52,677 nt of DNA, taken from positions 1 to 52,677 of the forward strand of contig JAQCLD010000019.1 of assembly GCA_027592785.1 (NCBI GenBank), given 5' to 3'. A model generated the notes under the pieces. The model was not told the DNA's origin and ran no database searches. It saw nothing but the letters and a program-made list of their open reading frames with translations. Positions 43,934 to 52,552 of the stretch are shown here, one piece after another; the first letter of the stretch is position 1; each line of letters opens with the position of its first letter. The DNA comes from Acidobacteriota bacterium. GTDB lineage: Bacteria; Acidobacteriota; Terriglobia; Bryobacterales; UBA6623. The position numbers were made by a program, and so were the translations under genes.

Positions 43934-45121
43934 TCAAGGTGCCAAAGGTTCAAGCTGCGCCTCTCCCACCGCCCGCAGGGCTATACGGGTGGCGATGGGG
44001 CCCAAGACTTCAAACAGAACCGTGGACCCAACAACAACCGGCAGAATCGTGTCGGCAATCTCCGGAAAACGTTGCGCGGCCAACAAACTCATCCCAACGG
44101 CTACTCCCGCTTGGGGCATGAGCGCCCAACCAATCCAACGCCTCGTCGAGACCGGCGCCCCGGCCAGGCGACTCCCCAACCATCCCCCAAGAACCCGAGA
44201 TCCCGTGCGCAGCAAGACGAAACGGTTTACGGGCTCTCCAACGGCGGCCAACGAACGTAGATAGAGAGACGCGCCGGCGAGTACGAAGAACATGACCAGA
44301 AAAGGCATCTCGATGCCTTCAATCGCGTGGAACGGTCTCTTGTGGTGTTTTGCCAGGCTCGCGACGACGCTGCCCAATGTGATGGCGGCCAGCAAGAAGG
44401 AGACGCCAATCCAGATCGCTACTCCTCCACAAAGGAAGACAACGCCAAGCGCCTCGCCCAGCGTGGGCTCTCCTTTCTCGATGCGCCCGGTCAGGTAAGC
44501 CATCGGCAGGCCGAGCAGCGCCCCCAATCCTATTGCTCCGCCGATTTCCCAAAGAACGTGCAGCAGCGCTCCTCCGCCGACAACTCCTCCCGCTAGAACC
44601 TCTGCCGTCCCCAGGAGCACGCTGAAAAGCATCAAGCCCCAGGCGTCGTCTACAGCGACGATGGCCAGCAGCGTGTCCGTGAACGGACCCTGCGCGTTGA
44701 TTTCTTTGGCGACAGCCATAGTCGCAGCGGGGTCGGTCGCGGTGGCTACTCCGGCCAGGGACAGGCAGAGCGTTAGCGGCAGTCCTAGCGCTGCCAATCC
44801 AAACGCCATCACCAATGCCGTCGTGCCGACGACGGCAAGCGAAATCCACAGTACGGGCTTGCCGATACTCCTAAGACGTCTAACCGTCAGCCGCTCGCCC
44901 AGCAGAAAGCCCACCATGACAAGCGCCATGTCCGCGACCACCGGGAACCAGTGCTCTTGAGCGTCAGGCAGTAGGCCAAATCCTGATGGCCCTATCAAGA
45001 GGCCGAAGAGCAAGAGCAGCGTTACGCGGGGCAGCGCAGTTCGGCGGCCAACCACATGAGTCACCAGACCGAGCAGGAGCAACAGCCCGATGACGATTAG
45101 AATTTGATGTGGCTCCCGCAC
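43934..45121 (-). CDS. Cation/proton antiporter (CPA2-type)
   Basis: A 395-residue membrane protein of the Na+/H+ exchanger domain family, with about twelve hydrophobic segments. The region ATATDPAATMAVAKEIN in the middle and VAVDDAWGLMLFSVL hold the acidic residues of the ion path (TD and DD), as in KefB/NapA-like exchangers. There is no C-terminal TrkA-N domain, so it is not a full Kef protein. It probably exchanges Na+ or K+ for protons. The start is GTG at 45121, with GAGGAG 12 bases upstream, and lies 27 bases after the YkgJ-type gene. Confidence 0.85.
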   Translation of the reverse strand: MREPHQILIVIGLLLLLGLVTHVVGRRTALPRVTLLLLFGLLIGPSGFGLLPDAQEHWFPVVADMALVMVGFLLGERLTVRRLRSIGKPVLWISLAVVGTTALVMAFGLAALGLPLTLCLSLAGVATATDPAATMAVAKEINAQGPFTDTLLAIVAVDDAWGLMLFSVLLGTAEVLAGGVVGGGALLHVLWEIGGAIGLGALLGLPMAYLTGRIEKGEPTLGEALGVVFLCGGVAIWIGVSFLLAAITLGSVVASLAKHHKRPFHAIEGIEMPFLVMFFVLAGASLYLRSLAAVGEPVNRFVLLRTGSRVLGGWLGSRLAGAPVSTRRWIGWALMPQAGVAVGMSLLAAQRFPEIADTILPVVVGSTVLFEVLGPIATRIALRAVGEAQLEPLAP

Positions 45122-45148
45122 TTCCTGCGGCGACTCCTCGGCTGACGG

Positions 45149-45580
45149 TTAGGCGGCTTTGCGTTTCTTGTGCTTCTTGGCTTTCTTACGCGCCTTGCGC
45201 TCTGCGTACCAGGTATCGAATGTCTTATCGTCGGGGAAGTACAGGTCGTACTCCATGTCCTTGGTGAAAAACTCGCAGGGGTCTTCCCCAGGCAAGCCGT
45301 AGTCACGGCAGATCTGCGGACGGGTCTCGTAGATGCCGCAAGTATTGTCAGGCTGCAGATGGCGACAGACCGTGCGTACCTCCAGGTACCAGTCGCCGTC
45401 GTCGACCCACACAGCCACGCCCTCGTGACACAAATACCAGCGGATGTGGTCAAAGTCTTGCTTGGCCTTGGGCTTGTCGATCTGCAGCGCGAAGTAGCGG
45501 CAACAGGCTGCATTGCAGAGGTGACACGGGCCGCCGTCCTCTTCCTTCGGCACGGGCGGTTTCCCCGGCTCATGCAACAT
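45149..45580 (-). CDS. YkgJ-family cysteine-cluster protein
   Basis: A 143-residue protein with the N-terminal cluster CHLCNAACCRYF and further cysteines in TVCRHLQPDNTCGIYETRPQICRDYG, which together could bind a zinc or Fe-S centre as proposed for the YkgJ/CxxCxxCC family. WYLCHEGVAVWVDDGDWYLEV is common in acidobacterial relatives. The C-terminus is a Lys/Arg-rich tail. ATG at 45580 was chosen; a TTG at 45655 would add 25 Pro-rich residues. Function is unknown for the family. Confidence 0.8.
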   Translation of the reverse strand: MLHEPGKPPVPKEEDGGPCHLCNAACCRYFALQIDKPKAKQDFDHIRWYLCHEGVAVWVDDGDWYLEVRTVCRHLQPDNTCGIYETRPQICRDYGLPGEDPCEFFTKDMEYDLYFPDDKTFDTWYAERKARKKAKKHKKRKAA

Positions 45581-45687
45581 GGACAACGAAACAAAGCCTG
45601 GCGGCTGCGGAGGCGGGCCAGGCAGGATGCGGCGACCGATGCGTGCTTTTCCCAAACCGGTATCTTACAGCGTTCCGCTGATTAAAC

Positions 45688-45725
45688 GAAAAAGCCGCCC
45701 CAGGCGCTTTCGCGCAAGGGACGGC
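45688..45725 (-). terminator. Intrinsic terminator after the Tad minor-pilin operon
   Basis: Read on the minus strand, GCCGTCCC (45725-45718) pairs with GGGGCGGC (45701-45694) with one G-T pair, and encloses an inner hairpin GCGC-GAAA-GCGC with a GNRA-type loop. A run of five T follows. It sits 25 bases after the last TadE gene. Confidence 0.8.
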
Positions 45726-45750
45726 AGTCGTCGGGGCACAGGAGAGATAA

Positions 45751-46176
45751 CTAGTCGGCTACGGTCGCTTGAGACCTGGCCGTAAGGCTTAGGCCATTGG
45801 CGCCAAAGACCAGCGGTGAAGCGATAAAGCTAATCGGGTAGGTGGCTGACACCGTGACTACGCTGCCGCCCTTCTTGTCGGCGTCAGACCACACCGTATT
45901 CACAGTTAGGTCGCCGGACGGCAAGCCCACGGCCTGAGCCTGGACGGCCGCCGTGATGGCCGTATCGTCGCCGAGAGGATTGCGTTCGCCGTGGACGATC
46001 GCGAACCTGGCGCCCTGCCGGGCTGCGTGCGCTAGCGTTTCGTAGGTCCAAACAAGGCGCCCGCCTTCGAAGATGCCGACCACTAGGATCAGGAAGAGCA
46101 GGAAGCTGAGAGCGAATTCCGCCATCTCCGCTCCGCGTTCTACGTTGGCCCGTCGTTTGTCGTTTGATTTGCGCAT
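45751..46176 (-). CDS. TadE-family minor pilin
   Basis: A 141-residue TadE-type protein: a basic N-terminus, then GAEMAEFALSFLLFLILVVGIFEGGR, the conserved Glu-containing start of TadE-like pseudopilins with one membrane helix, followed by a beta-rich domain (LTVNTVWSDADKKGGSVVTVSATYPISF). TadE proteins are minor components of tight-adherence (Flp) pili. ATG at 46176 has AGGAG nine bases upstream. It is the last gene of a three-gene set (TadG-like, TadE, TadE) and is followed by a strong terminator. Confidence 0.88.
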   Translation of the reverse strand: MRKSNDKRRANVERGAEMAEFALSFLLFLILVVGIFEGGRLVWTYETLAHAARQGARFAIVHGERNPLGDDTAITAAVQAQAVGLPSGDLTVNTVWSDADKKGGSVVTVSATYPISFIASPLVFGANGLSLTARSQATVAD

Positions 46177-46208
46177 GATGTTTTGCTCCTGTGTCCTTCC
46201 CGCTTTCC

Positions 46209-46670
46209 TTAGTTGACCAGCATCCAGCTGGCTTCGCGAATGTTCGTTTGGTTGGGCACGTTCCAGTAGCGTCCGATCGTGCTGAAGTCCTGATTCACCT
46301 GAACCCGGACGTACGCTCGGGCCTTGCCGTATCCAGCGCAGACCGTCGTGTTGTAGTCGACGCAAGAGAACGGGGGCGCAGTGGGGCATTTGCAGACCTG
46401 CGTGGGGGTCGCCGTGACGGCTTCCAAGTTCCCTGCGTCCGCCGTCGCCCGGGACGCCATTCCCGAGATGTCTCCCGATCGCAGCAACTCCTGCGCGCCG
46501 TAGAGAGCCGCTCCGCTCGAAGCGCCCTTGACCGTCAGGGCGTGGTAGAAGAGCCGGGCGAAGTCCGTGGCCCCGACGCAGAGCATGAAGGCTAGCGGGA
46601 TGACCAGAGCGGCCTCGACCATAATGCTGCCCCGGCGGGCGTCCTTTAAGCGATTGATCAGTTTCAACAT
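46209..46670 (-). CDS. TadE-family minor pilin, Cys-containing
   Basis: A 153-residue TadE-type protein with RRGSIMVEAALVIPLAFMLCVGATDFARL near the N-terminus, the standard processing-site region and membrane helix. The periplasmic domain has four cysteines in the span from CKCPTAPPFSCVDY to VCAGYGK (about residues 90-115), which could form two disulfides; its TadE neighbour has none. It lies 39 bases after the TadG-like gene and 32 bases before the next TadE gene, so one operon is likely. The secretion ATPase and major pilin genes are not in the window. Confidence 0.88.
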   Translation of the reverse strand: MLKLINRLKDARRGSIMVEAALVIPLAFMLCVGATDFARLFYHALTVKGASSGAALYGAQELLRSGDISGMASRATADAGNLEAVTATPTQVCKCPTAPPFSCVDYNTTVCAGYGKARAYVRVQVNQDFSTIGRYWNVPNQTNIREASWMLVN

Positions 46671-46709
46671 GGCATTTTCTCCTGTGTTCCCTGTTGTCGT
46701 TACTAGCGC

Positions 46710-47975
46710 CTATTCGAGCAGCGATACCTGTTGGCTAGGAGGGTTGCGTCCGTTGTCTTCCCAGTTCACGCCGAGTTGCGGAGTGCCTGCGAAGGTGATG
46801 GTGTCGGCCACAATCATCGCGAAGGGTGAATCCTGCGTCGCGTTGCCGCCGTACCGCAGCCCGACCGTCGGGAAGTACATGATGCCGTCGTAGATGGAGT
46901 CGCTGGTGCCGAGCAGCGTACCGTCAGCGTTGCTGCTGTTCCCGTTTCCGGCGACCGCGTAGCGGCTGTTGAAGAACAGCATGTTTTCGTAGGTCCCCGA
47001 GTAGGGCGCGTGGAGGTCGACCTGAACGTTGCCGCCGATGCTGATGTTGTTGTTCTGATTTGTACCCAGGTTGTAGATCATCACGCCATTGCCGGTGATC
47101 GACCCACCCGTCATCTCAAAACCGTCAACAATGTAGATGCCCGGGTTGAGGACGATGTCGCCGCCGGTGATCTTGATGCCTCCGCTGTAGACGCCTTCGT
47201 TCAGCACCATCGAGGTGCCTGTCTGCAGTTTTGCCGTGGCTTGCGGGGGGTAGGCCGCTGGGTTGGGTTCCGGAAGTTCCCAGAAAGGGTCGCCCGGACC
47301 AGGTACCGGCACCGGCGTTGGGCTGATCGTGCCCTGGCCGTTCTGTACAAAGCCGCCGCCGAAGTTGCCGTAACCGATGCCGCCCGCGACCAACGACACG
47401 CCGCCGTTCGTCGTAATCGCACTCGGACTATTCGACTCCGCTAGCACCGTGCAGTCCGGCCCGTAAATGTCCGCCGTACCCGAGACTGTGATTGCTCCCG
47501 ATGCGGTCGGGTTCAACGCGATGATGCAAGGCGGATCTAACTCGTCGACCACGCCTGCCACGGCGCGGGCCCGAACCGTCGAGCTCTGCCTCGAGATGAC
47601 CTGCAGGAAGGTCGTCGGGATCGGCCGTTGGATAATCACCTCGACGGCGTTGTTATTGGCGCTATTCGGTCCCGTTGACGGAGGCCGGTTAACCGTCACC
47701 GTAATGTCGGAGGCGTCGTTGTCAAAGCCGTTCAGTTCGGCGTCGTCCTGGCCGCCAGAAACGACCAGTGAGTCGTTGCCGCGCAGAATTTCACGGGCGG
47801 CGCCGAAAGCGCCGCCATCCGCGGCCGCCTGCATGCGGCGCTTCTCGAAGTAGATTCTTCCGCCGTCGATCGTCAGACGGACTAGCGCTAACAACGGCGC
47901 CAGCAGAATTGCAAACAGCATCAGCATGATGCCTTTCTTCTTGCTGCCTCGCCATACTCGTGAATTCGTTCTCAT
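46710..47975 (-). CDS. TadG-like protein (Flp pilus-associated)
   Basis: A 421-residue protein with a Tad/TadG-type N-terminal helix: KKKGIMLMLFAILLAPLLAL followed by DGGRIYFEKRRMQAAADGGAFGAA, the classic Ala-rich post-helix region. The rest is a beta-rich, Gly/Asn-rich domain with repeats resembling a beta-helix (LNEGVYSGGIKITGGDIVLNPGIYIVDGFEMTGGSITG). No vWA MIDAS motif is seen, so it is a short TadG relative. The ATG at 47975 was chosen; 28 codons upstream look non-coding. It is the first gene of the tad trio. Confidence 0.82.
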   Translation of the reverse strand: MRTNSRVWRGSKKKGIMLMLFAILLAPLLALVRLTIDGGRIYFEKRRMQAAADGGAFGAAREILRGNDSLVVSGGQDDAELNGFDNDASDITVTVNRPPSTGPNSANNNAVEVIIQRPIPTTFLQVISRQSSTVRARAVAGVVDELDPPCIIALNPTASGAITVSGTADIYGPDCTVLAESNSPSAITTNGGVSLVAGGIGYGNFGGGFVQNGQGTISPTPVPVPGPGDPFWELPEPNPAAYPPQATAKLQTGTSMVLNEGVYSGGIKITGGDIVLNPGIYIVDGFEMTGGSITGNGVMIYNLGTNQNNNISIGGNVQVDLHAPYSGTYENMLFFNSRYAVAGNGNSSNADGTLLGTSDSIYDGIMYFPTVGLRYGGNATQDSPFAMIVADTITFAGTPQLGVNWEDNGRNPPSQQVSLLE

Positions 47976-48295
47976 CTGTGTGTGCTCCCTGCAGGCGCTC
48001 TCTTTGGAGTTCCCTGACCTGCACAGCAAGGTTATCTGCGGTGACCGTCCAGAGGACATGGGCTCAGCGGTTCGTTTTTTAGGCGGTACGCAGGTGCCGT
48101 ATTCAAACTGCAGTACGTGTTCTACCCCTAGTACCGAGGTCCTGTAAGCCGGTGTATCGAGCTAAGGTTTTCGGGCCAAGGGAAGTCGCCCTAAGTGGCT
48201 TGTTGTCATAGCGGTAGGATGAATACGGCACACCCCGCAGCGCTACGGCGCCTATAATCGAGATAGCGGCGCCCAGTGGCGTCCGCCCGCACTTC
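47976..48295. promoter_or_regulatory. Divergent regulatory region between the tad trio and metH
   Basis: A 320-base gap with no credible gene. TATAAT at 48253-48258 could be the metH -10, with transcription near 48265 and a leader of about 30 bases without a Shine-Dalgarno sequence. On the minus strand only weak promoter candidates are seen for the tad trio. I looked for cobalamin and SAM riboswitch signatures before metH and c-di-GMP riboswitch signatures before the tad genes and did not find them. Confidence 0.35.
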
Positions 48296-51200
48296 ATGAA
48301 CAATCGCAGCGACCGTGTCAAGCTCCTCAAGGAGTTGTTGGACTCCCGCATCCTCTTGCTCGACGGGGGTATGGGGACCCAGATCCATGCCCGCGGCGTC
48401 ACGATTGAGGACTACGGCGGCCCGCAGTTCGAAAACTGCACAGAGAACCTGCTGTTCACCAAACCAGAAATCATTAAGGACATCCACCGCGCCTACTTCG
48501 CGGCCGGGTCCGATATCGTCGAGACCAACAGCTTCGGCGGCGCCTCGGTCACGCTGGCTGAGTTCGGCATCGAAGACAAGGTGGAAGAGGTCAACCATCT
48601 CGCGGCTCAACTCGCTCGCCTGGCCGCCGATGAGTTCTCTACCTCCGACCGCCCGCGCTTCGTCGCCGGTTCCATGGGGCCCACTACCAAGTCGCTCAAT
48701 ACGACCGGCGGCATCACCTTCGACGAACTCGCTGAATCCTATCGCGCCCAAGCGCTCGCGCTGGCCGAAGGCGGCGTTGACGTCTTCCTACTCGAAACCG
48801 CTCTCGACACCGGCAACATCAAGGCCGGACTCGTCGGCATCGACCAAGCCTGCGAACAGCTCGGCTACAAGTTGCCGGTGATGGTCTCCGGCACGATCAA
48901 CGACAACGGCACCATGCTCGCCGGTCAAGCTGCCGATGCCCTGGTGACCTCGCTGCAGCATGTGGATCTCCTGTCGATCGGCCTGAACTGCGCCACCGGT
49001 CCCGAGTTCATGACCGACCACATCCGCTCGATTCACGAGCTCTCGACGACTCGCGTCTCCTGCTACCCCAACGCCGGTCTGCCCGACAGCGATACAGGTC
49101 AGTTCGGCGAGACGCCCGAGTCGTTGTCGAAGTCGCTGGAGCGCTTCGTCCGCAACGGTTGGCTCAACATCGTTGGCGGCTGCTGCGGTACCACCCCCGA
49201 GCACATTCGCCAGATCGGCGAGATGATCGAGGGCCGCGCTCCGCGCCGCGCCAGCGGAGTACGCCGTACCTTCTACACCGGAACCGATCTCATCGAGGCG
49301 ACCGAAGACAACCGCCCGCTGCTTGTCGGCGAACGCACCAATGAAGTCGGCTCGCGCAAGTTCAAACGCCTGATCACCGAAGAGCGCTTCGACGAAGCCG
49401 CCGAAGTCGGCCGCGCGCAGGTCAAGAACGGCGCGCACATCATCGACATCAACCTCGAGAACCCCGACCGCGACGAACTCGACGACATCGCCAAGTTCTA
49501 TCCCAAGATCACCCGCGCCAGCAAAGCCCCGCTGATGATTGACAGCACCAGCCCGGAATCCGTCGAGCTGGCACTCAAGCTGAGCCAGGGCAAGAGCATC
49601 GTCAACTCCATCAACTTCGAAGACGGCGAAGAGCGCTTCGAAAAGATCGTCCCGCTGCTCAAGCGCTTCGGCGCCGCGGTCGTCATCGGCTCCATCGACG
49701 AAGACCCCGTGCAAGCGCAAGCCATCACCCGCGAACGCAAACTGGCGATCGCCAAACGCTCACGCGACTTTCTCGTCGACAAGTGGCAGTTCCCCGAAGA
49801 AGACATCATCTTCGATCCGCTCGTCTTCCCCTGCGGCACCGGCGATGAGAACTACAGCGGCTCCGCAGTCGAAACGATCGAGGCTGTTCGGGCCATCAAG
49901 CGAGAGCTACCCCTCTGCAAGACCGTCCTCGGCGTCTCGAACGTCAGCTTCGGTCTTCCCGGCGCGGCTCGTGAAGTCATCAACTCCGTCTTCCTCTATC
50001 ACGCCACCAAAGCGGGCCTCGATCTAGCCATCGTCAACACTCAGGGCTTGGAACGTTACGCCCAGATCCCCGACAACGAGCGCAGGCTCGCCGAAGGGCT
50101 CCTTTGGAATACGCCTCCCGAAGGCGTCGACGCGCCGCAAGATTACCGCGAACAACCGCCGGAGCAGCGCGCCGAGTTCAACCAGCACCACATCGCCGCC
50201 ATCACCGAGCACTTCCGAGTCAATAAGAAGGTCAAAAAGGTCGCCGCCGACCTGCCGCTAGACGAGCGCTTGGCCAACTACATCATCGAAGGGACGAAGG
50301 AAGGCCTCATCGCCGACCTTGATCTCAAACGCGCCGAAGCCGCGCCGCTCGACATCGTCAACGGCCCGCTCATGGTCGGCATGGCTGAAGTTGGCCGCCT
50401 GTTCAACAACAACGAACTGATCGTCGCCGAGGTCCTGCAATCCGCCGAGTCGATGAAGGCCGCCGTCTCGCACCTCGAACAGTTCATGGAGAAAGAAGAA
50501 GGCTCCAACAAGGGCGCCCTCCTGCTGGCCACCGTCAAAGGCGATGTCCACGACATCGGCAAGAACCTCGTCGACATCATCCTCACCAACAACGGCTACC
50601 GGGTTATCAACCTGGGCATCAAGGTCACGCCCGAGACTCTCGTACAGGCGTTCCGCAAGCACAAGCCCGACGCCATCGGCCTCTCTGGCCTCTTGGTGAA
50701 GAGCGCCCAGCAAATGATCGTCACCGGCAGCGATCTCAAAGACGCCGGCGTCAACGTGCCCCTCCTAGTCGGCGGCGCCGCCTTGTCCGATAGCTTTACC
50801 CGCAAGCGCATTGCGCCTGCCTACGGCTCGGTCACCTGCTACGCCAATGACGCCATGACCGGCCTCAGCCTCATGAACCGGCTGATGGACCCCGCCGAGT
50901 TGATCAAGCTCACCACCGAGCGCGAGACCGCTCCGGTCGAGACGCCAGTTGCCGTCGAGGAAGTCGTCGAGGAGTCCACCGTCCGTAGTACGCGGGCCAG
51001 TCTGGACGTGCCGCCGCTGCCTCCGCCGTATCCGAACCGCATCGTCCGCAACGTGCCGCAACTCGAAGAGGTCTGGAGTTACATCAACCCAGCGATGCTC
51101 TACACCCATCACCTGGGCTTCAAGGGGAACTTCGAAAAGGCCCTCGCCAGCCGCGACCCGAAAGCTCTCTCACTATTCGACTCAATCGAAGCAGTGAAGC

Positions 51201-51805
51201 AAGAAGCCAAGGACCTGCTCAAAGTCCGCGCCGTCTGGCAGTTCTTTGAAGCGACGGCCGTAGGCAACGGCATCACGCTCTTCGAGGCCGGCGCCGATAA
51301 GCCTGTCGCAGCGTTCACCTTTCCGCGTCAGAAGCGCGAAGACGGTCTCTGCCTCTCCGACTACGTTATGCCCGCCGCCAACGACGCACGCGACTCCGTC
51401 GCCATGTTTGTCGTCACCGCAGGGCAGGGAGTTCGCGAAAAGGCTGAGGAGTACAAAACCGCCGGGGAGTACCTCAAGATGCACGCGCTGCAGGCCCTAG
51501 CGCTGGAGACGGCGGAGGCATGCTCCGAGTGGCTGCACCGCCGCTTGCGCGAAGACTGGGGTTCCCCGGACCCTGCCGACCTGTCGATGAAAGATCGTCT
51601 CAAGAGCGAGTACCGCGGACGCCGTTATAGCCCCGGCTATGCCGCGTGCCCCGATCTCGACGACCAAGCGCAAATCTTCGCCGCCCTCAAGCCCGAAGAG
51701 ATCGGCGTCGAACTGACCGAAGGCTCCATGATGGAGCCCGAAGCCAGCGTGAGCGCATTCGTCTTCCACCACCCCGACTGCATCTACTTCGACGTCACCA
51801 AGTAG
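48296..51805 (+). CDS. metH: Cobalamin-dependent methionine synthase
   Basis: A 1169-residue four-module enzyme. Module 1 (about 1-325) binds homocysteine, with zinc Cys in LNCATGP and GGCCGTTP; module 2 (about 340-620) binds methyltetrahydrofolate; module 3 (about 645-880) is the cap and cobalamin domain with the ligand motif DVHDIGKN near residue 749; module 4 (about 940-1169) is the SAM-dependent reactivation domain with PGYAACPD. It makes methionine from homocysteine using B12. It therefore needs cobalamin and a reductase. Length and order match full MetH. It converges on a PEP-CTERM gene with a shared terminator. Confidence 0.96.
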   Translation: MNNRSDRVKLLKELLDSRILLLDGGMGTQIHARGVTIEDYGGPQFENCTENLLFTKPEIIKDIHRAYFAAGSDIVETNSFGGASVTLAEFGIEDKVEEVNHLAAQLARLAADEFSTSDRPRFVAGSMGPTTKSLNTTGGITFDELAESYRAQALALAEGGVDVFLLETALDTGNIKAGLVGIDQACEQLGYKLPVMVSGTINDNGTMLAGQAADALVTSLQHVDLLSIGLNCATGPEFMTDHIRSIHELSTTRVSCYPNAGLPDSDTGQFGETPESLSKSLERFVRNGWLNIVGGCCGTTPEHIRQIGEMIEGRAPRRASGVRRTFYTGTDLIEATEDNRPLLVGERTNEVGSRKFKRLITEERFDEAAEVGRAQVKNGAHIIDINLENPDRDELDDIAKFYPKITRASKAPLMIDSTSPESVELALKLSQGKSIVNSINFEDGEERFEKIVPLLKRFGAAVVIGSIDEDPVQAQAITRERKLAIAKRSRDFLVDKWQFPEEDIIFDPLVFPCGTGDENYSGSAVETIEAVRAIKRELPLCKTVLGVSNVSFGLPGAAREVINSVFLYHATKAGLDLAIVNTQGLERYAQIPDNERRLAEGLLWNTPPEGVDAPQDYREQPPEQRAEFNQHHIAAITEHFRVNKKVKKVAADLPLDERLANYIIEGTKEGLIADLDLKRAEAAPLDIVNGPLMVGMAEVGRLFNNNELIVAEVLQSAESMKAAVSHLEQFMEKEEGSNKGALLLATVKGDVHDIGKNLVDIILTNNGYRVINLGIKVTPETLVQAFRKHKPDAIGLSGLLVKSAQQMIVTGSDLKDAGVNVPLLVGGAALSDSFTRKRIAPAYGSVTCYANDAMTGLSLMNRLMDPAELIKLTTERETAPVETPVAVEEVVEESTVRSTRASLDVPPLPPPYPNRIVRNVPQLEEVWSYINPAMLYTHHLGFKGNFEKALASRDPKALSLFDSIEAVKQEAKDLLKVRAVWQFFEATAVGNGITLFEAGADKPVAAFTFPRQKREDGLCLSDYVMPAANDARDSVAMFVVTAGQGVREKAEEYKTAGEYLKMHALQALALETAEACSEWLHRRLREDWGSPDPADLSMKDRLKSEYRGRRYSPGYAACPDLDDQAQIFAALKPEEIGVELTEGSMMEPEASVSAFVFHHPDCIYFDVTK

Positions 51806-51812
51806 GCCAACG

Positions 51813-51843
51813 AAAAAAGCGGGCCGCTCGCGCGACCCGCTTT
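51813..51843. terminator. Bidirectional intrinsic terminator between metH and the PEP-CTERM gene
   Basis: AAAGCGGG (51816-51823) and CCCGCTTT (51836-51843) form a perfect 8-base stem with a 12-base loop. A run of six A (51813-51818) gives a six-T tail on the minus strand, and a T-rich tail follows on the plus strand. It lies 8 bases after metH and 26 bases after the convergent PEP-CTERM gene. Confidence 0.85.
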
Positions 51844-51868
51844 CCGTCTTAACAGTCAAGGAGAGGAT

Positions 51869-52552
51869 CTAGCTAATCCGCTTCTTCTTGAGCAAGCCCA
51901 GTCCAAGAAGAGCGCCGCCCATCAGCAGCATCGTCGACGGCTCGGGAACATCCGGCATATCGCTCTCGTCGCAATTCCCGTTCCGGCAAATCGCTACGTC
52001 GGAACCGCTCCCGTCTTCACCCGTTTCTTGAAAACGAGCTGCCAAAGGAACGAAATCGATCGACGATAGGGTCACGCCGTCAAAGTCGCCAAGAAATCTC
52101 AAACTGAAGGCGAACGAAGCTCCCTTCGCGATGCCGTCGTTCGGATTACCGCCCCCGCAGTTCTTGTCGCCATTGCCCGACTCCGCACAGAAGTCGAACA
52201 TGCCAAGGGGTTGAGGAGTGTTGACCCCTCCGATTTCGAAGTAGGTATCCCAATTAGCTGGAATCGTTGACGCGGCTGCGTTGAACCCAGTTACCGCGGT
52301 CGGAACGGTCAGAGCGATGGCCGTGATGGTCGGATCAAAAAGCGGTGACGCGTTCTTTACCGTAAACGCAACGGTAAAGCCGGTTGCGTCGACGTTTGAG
52401 AACGGAATGTCGGCGAAGGTGAACTCGGCAACATTGTTCGAGTCTAAATTACCGAATACGGTGTAGGTCGCGGCGTGCGCGCCAGGCGCCAAGGCTGCCG
52501 TGGCCGCCAATAGGCCAACCCACACAAAATGTCTAAATGATGCCAAACGCAT
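51869..52552 (-). CDS. PEP-CTERM surface protein
   Basis: A 227-residue exported protein with a signal peptide (1-27, APGAHA) and a C-terminal exosortase tail VPEPSTMLLMGGALLGLGLL ending KKKRIS. The mature part is beta-rich (YTVFGNLDSNNVAEFTFADIP, TGFTVAFTVKNASP), with paired cysteines in MFDFCAESGNGDKNCGGG and ICRNGNCDE that could form disulfides. No enzyme motif is visible; it is probably an exported structural or matrix protein. GGGGAGGG lies upstream of the ATG. No exosortase gene is in the window, so sorting genes are elsewhere. Confidence 0.85.
   Translation of the reverse strand: MRLASFRHFVWVGLLAATAALAPGAHAATYTVFGNLDSNNVAEFTFADIPFSNVDATGFTVAFTVKNASPLFDPTITAIALTVPTAVTGFNAAASTIPANWDTYFEIGGVNTPQPLGMFDFCAESGNGDKNCGGGNPNDGIAKGASFAFSLRFLGDFDGVTLSSIDFVPLAARFQETGEDGSGSDVAICRNGNCDESDMPDVPEPSTMLLMGGALLGLGLLKKKRIS

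Noticed and set aside
42943..44121. 392-codon plus-strand frame opposite cysS and the end of the antiporter gene
   Set aside because: It is antisense to two well-supported genes and shows no motif.
47976..48295. Riboswitch (cobalamin or SAM before metH, c-di-GMP before the tad trio)
   Set aside because: The conserved sequence blocks of these classes were looked for by eye and not found.
48788..49720. 310-codon minus-strand frame opposite metH
   Set aside because: It lies inside the conserved homocysteine and folate modules of MetH and its translation is a mirror-type low-complexity sequence.
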